A DNA stretch of 64,000 nt from Leisingera coralii (GTDB lineage Bacteria > Pseudomonadota > Alphaproteobacteria > Rhodobacterales > Rhodobacteraceae). Location of the stretch: contig NZ_JBHUPT010000007.1 in assembly GCF_049056525.1 (NCBI RefSeq), positions 1 through 64,000 on the forward strand, read 5' to 3'. Below the pieces are notes generated by a model. It did no database searches. It saw only the letters and a program-made list of their open reading frames with translations, and was not told where the DNA came from. The position numbers were made by a program, and so were the translations under genes. The stretch's first letter is position 1; each line of letters opens with the position of its first letter. Shown piece by piece: positions 16,910-25,076 of this stretch.

Positions 16910-17667
16910 ACTGGACCGCGGTTGCCACCATCTACAAGGCGGAAATGGCGCGGTTCTGGCGCACTTTCCTGCAAAGCTTCATCTCTCCGGTGCTGTCCAC
17001 CTCGCTGTATTTCGTGGTGTTCGGCAGCGCCATCGGCAGCCGCATCCAGGAGGTCGACGGGGTCGAATACGGCGCCTTCATCGTGCCGGGGCTGGTGATG
17101 CTGTCGGTGATCACCCAGAGCATTTCCAATGCCTCCTTCGGGATCTATTTCCCGAAATTCATCGGCAACATCTATGAAATCCTCTCGGCGCCGATCAATT
17201 TCCTGGAAGTGGTCGCGGGCTTCGTCGGGGCGGCGGCCACCAAGTCGCTGTTCATCGGTGTGGTGATCCTGTGCACGGCCTCGCTGTTTGTGGACCTTTC
17301 GGTCCAGCATCCTGTTGCAATGGTGGCCTTCCTGGTTCTGACCTGCCTCAGCTTCTCGCTGATGGGGTTCATCATCGGCATCTGGGCGGGGAATTTCGAG
17401 CAGCTGCAGCTGGTGCCGCTGCTGGTGGTGACGCCGCTGGTGTTCCTGGGCGGGTCCTTCTATTCAATTTCGATGCTGCCGCCGCTGTGGCAGACGATCA
17501 CCCTGTTCAACCCGGTGGTCTATCTGGTGTCGGGATTCCGCTGGGCGTTTTTCGGCCAGGCCGATGTGCCGGTGCTGCTGAGCCTCTGTGCCATTGGCGG
17601 CTTTACCCTCGCCTGTGTGGCGGTGATCTGGTGGATCTTCAAGACCGGCTGGCGCATCCGGGCCTGA
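16906..17667 (+). CDS. ABC-2 type permease (YadH-like)
   Basis: 253-residue inner-membrane protein with six hydrophobic segments and the ABC-2 signature around NPVVYLVSGFRWAFFG near the C terminus. It pairs with the upstream ATPase through a 4-bp ATGA overlap. The complex would be an exporter. The substrate is unknown. A composite repeat follows the stop. Confidence 0.9.
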   Translation: MNWTAVATIYKAEMARFWRTFLQSFISPVLSTSLYFVVFGSAIGSRIQEVDGVEYGAFIVPGLVMLSVITQSISNASFGIYFPKFIGNIYEILSAPINFLEVVAGFVGAAATKSLFIGVVILCTASLFVDLSVQHPVAMVAFLVLTCLSFSLMGFIIGIWAGNFEQLQLVPLLVVTPLVFLGGSFYSISMLPPLWQTITLFNPVVYLVSGFRWAFFGQADVPVLLSLCAIGGFTLACVAVIWWIFKTGWRIRA

Positions 17668-17694
17668 ACCGGCACGCGGTGCAGCAGGGGAAGG

Positions 17695-17860
17695 CTCCCG
17701 CCCGCTCCGGACGCCCGGAGGGCGCCCCTCCCGGTTGGGCCCGGCACGCTGCGCGTGCCGGGGGGTGCGCGTGTGGCTGGTGTCATGCGCCGCGCGGCAG
17801 CGCGGCGCCCGGCCCAACGGGAAGGCTGCAGCTGCAAGCTGCTGTCCTGACGGGCGGGAG
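17695..17860. repeat. Composite stem-loop element, both halves (copy c)
   Basis: This takes up most of the 325-bp gap between the permease and the S49 peptidase genes. Left half: CTCCCGCC (17695-17702), the stem CTCCGG-ACGC-CCGGAG (17705-17720), GTTGGGCC (17734-17741) and the stem CCGGCACGC-TGC-GCGTGCCGG. Right half: the stem GCGCCGCGC-GGCA-GCGCGGCGC, GGCCCAAC, the stem GCAGC-TGCAA-GCTGC (17828-17842) and GGCGGGAG (17853-17860). The two GC stems differ in sequence yet both pair fully. The remaining 130 bp before the peptidase should hold its promoter. No gene is seen. Confidence 0.75.
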
Positions 17861-17992
17861 CGTTTCCGGCGTATCAACAAGGCGCAAACCAGCGTTGCAT
17901 TTATGCCCGCGGACGTGCGGTTTTTGCGTTTCACCGTAAATCCCCGGACGGCGCACCTTGTTTCAAACCGGGCGGCCCTCTACATCGGCGCC

Positions 17993-18790
17993 ATGAGATT
18001 TCGCCTGCCTTTCCTGAAAAGACAGCCGCTGGTGGCGGTGGTGCGCCTGAATGGCGCCATCGGAATGCCCGGCCGCGGCTCGCTCAGCGACACCGCGCTG
18101 GCCCCGATCCTGGAGCGTGCCTTCCGCAAGGGCAAGCCCGCCGCCGTTGCGCTGGAGATCAATTCCCCCGGCGGCTCGCCGGTGCAAAGCTCGCTGATCG
18201 GCGCCCGCATCCGCCGCCTGGCGGAAGAGCTGGACATCCCGGTCTATGCCTTCGTCGAGGATGTCGCGGCCTCCGGAGGCTACTGGCTTGCGGCCGCCGC
18301 GGATGAGATCTGGGCAGATGCCAGTTCGGTGCTCGGCTCGGTCGGGGTGATCTCGGCCGGCTTTGGCGCCCATGTGCTGCTGGCCCGCCAGGGGGTGGAA
18401 CGCCGCGTCTATACCGCGGGCGAGAGCAAATCCATGCTCGACCCGTTCCGCCCGGAGAAACCCGAGGACGTGCAGCGCCTCAAGGTGATCCTGAACGACA
18501 TCCACGCCAACTTCATCGACCACGTTACCGAACGGCGCGGCGCCAAGCTGAAAAACGACGAGAACCTGTTCACCGGCGAGATCTGGCTGGCGCGGCGGGC
18601 TGAGGAGCTGGGGCTGATTGACGGCATCGGCCACCTGAAACCCAAGATGCAGGAACGCTATGGCGAGAAGGTCCGCTTCCGCCGCTACGGCCTGAAAAAG
18701 CCGTTCTGGAGCCGGTTCGGCATGCAGGTTGCCCAGGACGCGCTGGCCGGGATCGAGGAACGTGCCGAATACGCGCGTTTCGGGCTCTGA
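17993..18790 (+). CDS. S49 family serine peptidase (SppA/SohB-like)
   Basis: 265-residue single-domain member of the signal peptide peptidase family. The catalytic serine lies in DVAASGGYWLAAAADEIWA (S at about 98) and the general-base lysine in GESKSMLDPF (about 145), a Ser/Lys dyad. Unlike SppA it has no obvious N-terminal membrane segment, so it may be peripheral or cytosolic. The start is ATG 17993. The reading frame stays open upstream into the composite repeat but has no conserved sequence there. The tiny membrane protein gene starts 1 bp after its stop. Confidence 0.9.
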   Translation: MRFRLPFLKRQPLVAVVRLNGAIGMPGRGSLSDTALAPILERAFRKGKPAAVALEINSPGGSPVQSSLIGARIRRLAEELDIPVYAFVEDVAASGGYWLAAAADEIWADASSVLGSVGVISAGFGAHVLLARQGVERRVYTAGESKSMLDPFRPEKPEDVQRLKVILNDIHANFIDHVTERRGAKLKNDENLFTGEIWLARRAEELGLIDGIGHLKPKMQERYGEKVRFRRYGLKKPFWSRFGMQVAQDALAGIEERAEYARFGL

Positions 18791-18791
18791 C

Positions 18792-18965
18792 GTGCTGTTC
18801 AAGATCGTTGCAATCTTTCTGGCGGTGATGGCCGTGCTTGCGATGTTCGGCAAACTTCGGTTTCCCGGCCAGAAGAAAATCAACTCGAGGCGCTGCCCCT
18901 CCTGCGGCCGGTTCAGGATCGGCAAGGGGCCCTGCGCCTGCAAGACAGGAGGTCGCGGCAAATGA
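18792..18965 (+). CDS. Tiny membrane protein with C-terminal zinc-ribbon-like cysteines
   Basis: 57 residues from a GTG start one base after the peptidase stop. Residues 2-19 are a single hydrophobic segment (LFKIVAIFLAVMAVLAMFG). The tail carries CPSCGRFRIGKGPCAC, a CxxC plus CxC arrangement that could bind one zinc. Its stop overlaps the ATG of the Ca/Na exchanger (ATGA), so it is embedded in a coupled peptidase-small protein-exchanger unit and may modulate one of its neighbours. An 11-base string GGCCAGAAGAA inside it (18867-18877) matches the dispersed F motif. Confidence 0.8.
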   Translation: MLFKIVAIFLAVMAVLAMFGKLRFPGQKKINSRRCPSCGRFRIGKGPCACKTGGRGK

Positions 18966-19912
18966 TGCCATGGCTGTATTCGGCACTGGGCCTGGTGATT
19001 CTGCTGCTGGCAGGCGATGCGCTGGTGCGCGGCGCGGTGAACCTCAGCCTGCGGCTGGGTGTGCCCGCGCTGATCGTCAGCCTGACCATTGTCGCCTTCG
19101 GCACCTCGGCGCCGGAGCTGCTGATCGCCATCAATGCCGTGCATGAAGGCGCCGACGGCATCGCGATGGGCAATGTGGTCGGCTCCAACACCGCCAACAT
19201 CCTGCTGGTGCTTGGCATTCCCGCGCTGTTGCGGGCGCTGCACACCAGCGAATGCAGCACCCGGCGGAACTACATCTTCATGCTGGGCGCCTCGGTGCTG
19301 TTCATCGGCCTGGCCTTCAGCGGCACCTTCACCCTGTGGTCGGGCCTGATCCTGCTTTCCGCGCTGGCCGGGGTGCTGGGCGTGGCATTCCGTGACGCCC
19401 GCAACCACCGCCGCAACGGCTGCGCCGCCGAGGCCGATCTGGAAGACATCGAGGAAGCCGACCCGGACATGCCCTATTGGCGCGTCGGCACCTATTTGCT
19501 GCTGGGCCTGGTCGGCCTGCCGCTGGGTGCCGATCTGCTGGTCGACAACGCCTCGATTATCGCCCGTCTTTACGGCATCAGCGAAACCGTCATTGGCCTG
19601 ACCCTGGTGGCTGTGGGCACCTCGCTGCCGGAACTGGCCACCACCGTAATGGCCGCGCTGCGCCGCCAGGCAGATGTGGCGCTGGGCAATGTGATCGGCT
19701 CCAACATGTTCAACCTGCTGGCCATCATCGGCATTGCCACATTTGTCGGCCCGATCAGCGTCGATCCGGAGTTTCTGCAATTCGACCTCTGGGTGATGCT
19801 CTCGGCCTCGCTGCTGCTGATCCCCTTCGTCTTCTTCAAGCAGGATATCACCCGGATCTGGGGTGTCATTCTCAGCGCGCTTTATCTGGCGTATATGGCT
19901 GCGCTGTTTTAA
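18962..19912 (+). CDS. Calcium/sodium antiporter (YrbG/CaCA family)
   Basis: 316-residue inner-membrane exchanger with ten or so hydrophobic segments in two inverted halves. Each half carries an alpha-repeat signature: TIVAFGTSAPEL with GNVVGSNTANI, and LVAVGTSLPEL with GNVIGSNMFNLL. The acidic residues in those repeats coordinate cations. A cytosolic acidic loop (EADLEDIEEADPD) separates the halves. It starts within the stop of the preceding tiny gene, behind AGGAGG. Confidence 0.93.
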   Translation: MMPWLYSALGLVILLLAGDALVRGAVNLSLRLGVPALIVSLTIVAFGTSAPELLIAINAVHEGADGIAMGNVVGSNTANILLVLGIPALLRALHTSECSTRRNYIFMLGASVLFIGLAFSGTFTLWSGLILLSALAGVLGVAFRDARNHRRNGCAAEADLEDIEEADPDMPYWRVGTYLLLGLVGLPLGADLLVDNASIIARLYGISETVIGLTLVAVGTSLPELATTVMAALRRQADVALGNVIGSNMFNLLAIIGIATFVGPISVDPEFLQFDLWVMLSASLLLIPFVFFKQDITRIWGVILSALYLAYMAALF

Positions 19913-19942
19913 CACTTTGCCTGCGGCAGCAGGGAGGCGCAG

Positions 19943-20719
19943 ATGCGGGCATTGGTGACCGGAGCGGGTAGGCGGCTGGGCCGGGCGATGGCCCTGGAAC
20001 TGGCGGCGCGCGGCCATGACGTTGCCGTCCACTATGCTACCTCTGCGCAGGACGCCGAAGATACCGCCGGGGAAATCCGCGCTATGGGCCGCCAGACGGC
20101 GGTGCTGCAGGCGGATCTCCTGGACGAGGCCGAGGCCCAGGCTCTGCTGCCCCGCGCGGCGGCGGCGCTGGGAGGGCCTGTCACCTGCCTGGTCAACAAC
20201 GCTTCGGTGTTCGAGCATGACACGCTGGCCAGCGCCACGCGGGACAGCTGGGACCGCCACCTGAACAGCAACCTGCGGGCCCCCTTCGTGCTGCTGCAGG
20301 CGATGGCGGCGCAGGACGTGCCGCTGGAGCGGGATGCAAGCGGCGAGCCGCGCGCCTGGGGGCTGGCGGTCAACATGATCGACCAGCGGGTGCGCAAACT
20401 GACGCCTGAATTCATGAGCTACACTCTGGCCAAATCGGCGCTGTGGACACTGACCCGGACCGCTGCCCAAGCGCTGGCGCCGCAGATCCGCGTCAACGCC
20501 ATCGGCCCGGGGCCGACCCTGCAGGGGCCGCGGCAGAGTGAAGGGCAGTTTGCGCGCCAGCGCCAGGCCACGATTCTGCAGCGCGGCGCCGATGCGGAGG
20601 ACATCACCGCGGCGCTGGCCTATTTGCTGCAGGCAAAGGCGGTGACCGGCCAGATGATCTGTGTGGACGGCGGTCAGCATCTGGGCTGGCAGACCCCGGA
20701 CAGCGACGGTTTGGAGTGA
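19943..20719 (+). CDS. SDR family oxidoreductase, FolM/pteridine-reductase-like
   Basis: 258-residue classical-fold SDR. The cofactor motif is TGAGRRLG at the N terminus, with a following RHY-type arginine environment favouring NADPH. NNAS and the catalytic Y-T-L-A-K motif are intact. The stretch NMIDQRVRKLTPEFMSYTLAKSAL is cut here into its parts MIDQRV and SYTLAKSALW, which resemble pteridine reductase 1 and FolM. A dihydromonapterin/dihydrofolate reductase role is therefore possible but not shown. It sits behind the exchanger gene with 30 bp spacing. Confidence 0.82.
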   Translation: MRALVTGAGRRLGRAMALELAARGHDVAVHYATSAQDAEDTAGEIRAMGRQTAVLQADLLDEAEAQALLPRAAAALGGPVTCLVNNASVFEHDTLASATRDSWDRHLNSNLRAPFVLLQAMAAQDVPLERDASGEPRAWGLAVNMIDQRVRKLTPEFMSYTLAKSALWTLTRTAAQALAPQIRVNAIGPGPTLQGPRQSEGQFARQRQATILQRGADAEDITAALAYLLQAKAVTGQMICVDGGQHLGWQTPDSDGLE

Positions 20720-20815
20720 CGCAAATGGGGCCAAACCGGTCCCATTCCTGCAAGTTTTGCACCGGTTCACATGCCGTTACGGAAGCGTTACAAAAGTGCC
20801 TTTATTTTCAGAACC

Positions 20816-20880
20816 TTGACAGGCCTGGCAAAAAGTTTCTCAATAAATCAGCGCGTTAACAAAGCGCCTAAATTTTAGGC
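20816..20880 (+). promoter_or_regulatory. AT-rich uvrC leader with -35-like box and palindrome
   Basis: The 298-bp gap before uvrC is markedly richer in A and T than its surroundings. TTGACA at 20816-20821 is a consensus -35 box, with the weak -10 candidate TCAATA 18 bp later. GCCTAAA-T-TTTAGGC (20866-20880) is a perfect 15-nt palindrome just downstream of the expected start point, fit for an operator. I see no SOS (GAACnnnnnnnGAAC-type) box. Confidence 0.45.
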
Positions 20881-20942
20881 ATCCGTCCGAAATCCGCCTG
20901 AAATAAGGAAAAAGGCGGGATAGCCCAAAGATATCTCCGTAG

Positions 20943-20951
20943 TTATCCACA
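20943..20951 (+). promoter_or_regulatory. Consensus DnaA box in the uvrC leader
   Basis: TTATCCACA is an exact match to the high-affinity DnaA box. It lies 67 bp before the uvrC start in AT-rich DNA. A single box can serve as a DnaA-controlled promoter site or a DnaA titration site. No cluster of boxes is seen, so a replication origin is not supported. Confidence 0.5.
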
Positions 20952-21017
20952 GCTTCCGTGGATTTTCCCGCTCTTGATCCGGACAGGCAAACATTGCAGC
21001 CGGAGGCGGGGAATCAT

Positions 21018-22919
<1,902 letters not shown>

Positions 22920-22951
22920 AATAAGCCCTTGAAAACCGGAATACTCCCTTG

Positions 22952-22972
22952 TTCTTCTGGCCGGAAATATCC
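22952..22972 (-). repeat. F element, single motif (copy 2)
   Basis: The 21-nt motif TTCTTCTGGCC/GGAAATATCC is the exact reverse complement of 7485-7505. On the minus strand it is preceded by the GC hairpin at 22984-23004, the same hairpin-then-motif order as the other copies. Here the hairpin doubles as the uvrC terminator. Confidence 0.75.
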
Positions 22973-22983
22973 CCGCCGGAGGC

Positions 22984-23008
22984 ATCCGCCCCCGCGGGGC
23001 GGATTTTT
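22984..23008 (+). terminator. Intrinsic terminator of uvrC
   Basis: Stem ATCCGCCCC (22984-22992) / GGGGCGGAT (22996-23004) with a 3-nt loop, followed by a T-run to 23008. It lies 65 nt past the uvrC stop and 49 nt before pgsA. Confidence 0.85.
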
Positions 23009-23056
23009 GTCTGCCATCTGCTTCCCACGCGCCAGCCAGCCGGATAATGTGCCCGC

Positions 23057-23728
23057 ATGAAATGGACCCTGCCGAATATCCTCACCCTGCTGCGGCTCAT
23101 CGCTGCGCCCGGCCTTGCGGTGATGTTCCTCTACTTCTCGCGGCCCTATGCGGACTGGTTCGCGCTGCTCTTGTTCATCACCGCCGCGGTCACTGACTGG
23201 TTCGACGGCTACCTGGCCCGGGCCTGGAAGCAGGAGACCAAGATGGGCGCGATGCTGGACCCGATCGCCGACAAGGCGATGGTGGTGATCGCGCTGATGA
23301 TCCTGGTCGGCTACTCGGCCGAGCACTGGACCCCCTGGCTGGTGCTGCCCGCCACGGTGATCCTGTTCCGCGAGGTGTTTGTCTCCGGCCTGCGCGAATA
23401 CCTTGGCGACACCGCGGGCACGCTCAAGGTCACCAAGCTGGCGAAATGGAAGACCACCGCCCAGATGCTCGCCATCGCCACGCTGTTCTCGCAGGGCATT
23501 TTCGAGCATTACCTGGTGATGTCCTCCTTTGGCATGGATGATCAGATCTACAGCCAGATCATTGCAGGCGAGCTGGAGGATCTGTTCGGGCTGCGCTGGA
23601 AGGAGGCCGGGGTGTTCTGGACCGGCCGCATCGGCCTGTGGCTATTGTGGATTGCTGCCGCGCTGACCGCGCTGACCGGGGTGGATTACCTGCGCAAGGC
23701 GATGCCGCATCTGAAGGAGGCACATTGA
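23057..23728 (+). CDS. pgsA: CDP-diacylglycerol-glycerol-3-phosphate 3-phosphatidyltransferase
   Basis: Integral membrane enzyme making phosphatidylglycerol phosphate, the precursor of phosphatidylglycerol and cardiolipin. The CDP-alcohol phosphatidyltransferase signature DG-x2-AR-x8-G-x3-D-x3-D is complete (DGYLARAWKQ, then GAMLDPIADK). Several hydrophobic segments span the 223 residues. Its stop shares one base with the moaD start (TGATG), so translation of the cofactor genes is coupled to it. Confidence 0.95.
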   Translation: MKWTLPNILTLLRLIAAPGLAVMFLYFSRPYADWFALLLFITAAVTDWFDGYLARAWKQETKMGAMLDPIADKAMVVIALMILVGYSAEHWTPWLVLPATVILFREVFVSGLREYLGDTAGTLKVTKLAKWKTTAQMLAIATLFSQGIFEHYLVMSSFGMDDQIYSQIIAGELEDLFGLRWKEAGVFWTGRIGLWLLWIAAALTALTGVDYLRKAMPHLKEAH

Positions 23729-23973
23729 TGGACGTTCTGTATTTCGCTTGGGTGCGCGAGCGCATCGGCCTGCCGCGGGAGCAGGTGGAGACCTCTGCCG
23801 CCACGGTGTCGGATCTGGTCGAAGAACTGCGTGCGCGGGAAGAGCGCTATGCTGCCGCCTTTGCCGATCTCTCCGCCTTGCGGGTGGCGCTGGACCAGGA
23901 ATTGTCGGAGTTCGACGCCCCCCTGGCAGGCGTGCGCGAGGTGGCCTTTTTCCCGCCGATGACCGGAGGCTGA
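23728..23973 (+). CDS. moaD: Molybdopterin synthase sulfur carrier subunit
   Basis: 81-residue ubiquitin-like protein ending in the required Gly-Gly (PPMTGG), which is adenylated by MoeB and thiocarboxylated before giving sulfur to precursor Z. The start ATG overlaps the pgsA stop and sits behind AAGGAGG. The partner moaE follows after 4 bp. moaA and moaC are not in the window. Confidence 0.93.
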   Translation: MDVLYFAWVRERIGLPREQVETSAATVSDLVEELRAREERYAAAFADLSALRVALDQELSEFDAPLAGVREVAFFPPMTGG

Positions 23974-23977
23974 GGCG

Positions 23978-24424
23978 ATGCGGATTTCCGTTCAGGAGGC
24001 ACCGTTTGAGCTGGGCGCCGAAAGCGATGCCTTCGCCGCAGGCGTTGCAGGCGCCGGCGCGGTGGTGACCTTTACCGGCGTTGTCCGCGATGCCGATCAG
24101 GGCGGGCTTCAGGCAATGGAGATCGAGCATTACCCGGGCATGACCGAAAAGGCGCTGACGGCCATCGCCGAGGAAGCCTGCAAGCGCTGGTCGCTGGCCG
24201 ATGCGCTGGTGATCCACCGGTATGGCCGCCTGGCCCCTGGCGAGCGCATCATGATGGTCGCCACCGCCGCCCGCCACCGCAAGGACGCCTTTGAGGCGGC
24301 GGAATACCTGATGGACTACCTGAAGTCCCGCGCGCCGTTCTGGAAGAAGGAACTCCTGGCCAGCGGCGGCTCGGATTGGGTAGCCGCCAAGGACGCCGAC
24401 GAAGATGCTCTGAAACGCTGGTAA
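23978..24424 (+). CDS. moaE: Molybdopterin synthase catalytic subunit
   Basis: MoaE forms a heterotetramer with MoaD and inserts two sulfurs to make molybdopterin. 148 residues with the conserved GAVVTFTGVVRD, the EHYPGM block, the RYGRL region and the catalytic lysine segment SRAPFWKKE. The nearby moaB (39.3 kb) and fdhD-mobAB-moeA (53.5-57.7 kb) loci belong to the same pathway. A composite repeat begins 22 bp past the stop. Confidence 0.95.
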   Translation: MRISVQEAPFELGAESDAFAAGVAGAGAVVTFTGVVRDADQGGLQAMEIEHYPGMTEKALTAIAEEACKRWSLADALVIHRYGRLAPGERIMMVATAARHRKDAFEAAEYLMDYLKSRAPFWKKELLASGGSDWVAAKDADEDALKRW

Positions 24425-24445
24425 TCTCCGGAACCGGGGCGGGGG

Positions 24446-24740
24446 CTCCCGCCAAGCGTTCAATCATCACAGATGATCTCCGCCTGTTGGGCCCGGCGCC
24501 GCGCTGACGCGCGGCGGTTTCATTTTGCTGAGAAGGCCTGAACGGGCAGGTCTGCCCCTTCAGGCCGTGGTCGATTGCGTTCAAAGGCTGGCGCGTCAAG
24601 GACAAGCCGCTTCGCGGGGCCTGCGGTCTCCTTGACCCGCCGGCGGGCCGAAGCGGTCTGCGCCGCGCGTCAGCGCGGCGCTATGCCCAAGGCTGTTCAG
24701 GCTGTGCTGGCGCAGCCAGCGCGGCCTGCAGGCGCGGGAG
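24446..24740. repeat. Composite stem-loop element with structured interior (copy d)
   Basis: This accounts for nearly all of the 337-bp gap between convergent moaE and the coiled-coil gene. Left half: CTCCCGCC (24446-24453), the stem ATCATC-ACA-GATGAT (24463-24477), GTTGGGCC at 24486 and the stem CGCCGCGC-TGAC-GCGCGGCG. Right half: the stem GCGCCGCGC-GTCA-GCGCGGCGC, a degenerate GCCCAA, the stem GCTGGC-GCA-GCCAGC (24706-24720) and GCGGGAG. The 140-nt interior folds too: GGCCTGAA-GGGCAG / CTGCCC-TTCAGGCC (24535-24566) and GTCAAGGA / TCCTTGAC (24595-24636). No gene is seen. Confidence 0.75.
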
Positions 24741-24761
24741 TGCGCCGCCTTGCTGATCTGG

Positions 24762-25076
24762 CTAGTGCGGGATCTGGCTGCGCAGCTCTTCGGCCTCGCG
24801 GCGGGCCTCGCGCAGGCCGTCCATCGCTGCGCGCAATTCGGCTTCGGTCTGGGTCAGCTGGTTGGTCAGCTCGGCCTCCCGCTGCTGCAGGTAGGTGATC
24901 GCCTGGTCGCGGGTCTCCTCCGCCTCATGCAGCTCCTGGCTCATCCGGTCGAGGTCGGCCACGTCGCTTTGGCGCACCCGGGTGAAGCGGTGCACCAGCC
25001 AGTTGGCGAACCAGCCCATGGCAAAGGCCGCAAACAGGATGATCGCGGTGGTGATGATGAACTCGGTCCTGTTCAT
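24762..25076 (-). CDS. Small membrane-anchored coiled-coil protein
   Basis: 104 residues. An N-terminal hydrophobic helix (about 7-30, FIITTAIILFAAFAMGWFAN) is followed by about 70 residues of heptad-like charged sequence (LDRMSQELHEAEETRDQ onward) predicted as coiled coil. There is no enzyme motif. The start overlaps the stop of the OmpA-family gene by one base (TAATG), so the two are coupled and the products may act together at the envelope. Confidence 0.75.
   Translation of the reverse strand: MNRTEFIITTAIILFAAFAMGWFANWLVHRFTRVRQSDVADLDRMSQELHEAEETRDQAITYLQQREAELTNQLTQTEAELRAAMDGLREARREAEELRSQIPH

Noticed and set aside
17963..20770. 935-codon open frame on the minus strand across the S49 peptidase, exchanger and SDR genes
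   Set aside because: It is antisense to four well-recognised plus-strand genes and has low-complexity His/Gln/Arg-rich sequence with no domain. Such frames arise from third-position GC bias.
20770..20877. 35-codon open frame MPLRKRYKS... before uvrC
   Set aside because: No ribosome site, AT-rich promoter-like DNA, and it overlaps the palindrome and -35 box. Probably chance.
20720..21017. Chromosome replication origin
   Set aside because: Only one DnaA box and none of the usual neighbours (dnaA, parAB, gidA, hemE adjacent to the origin). hemE is 11 kb away in a different context.
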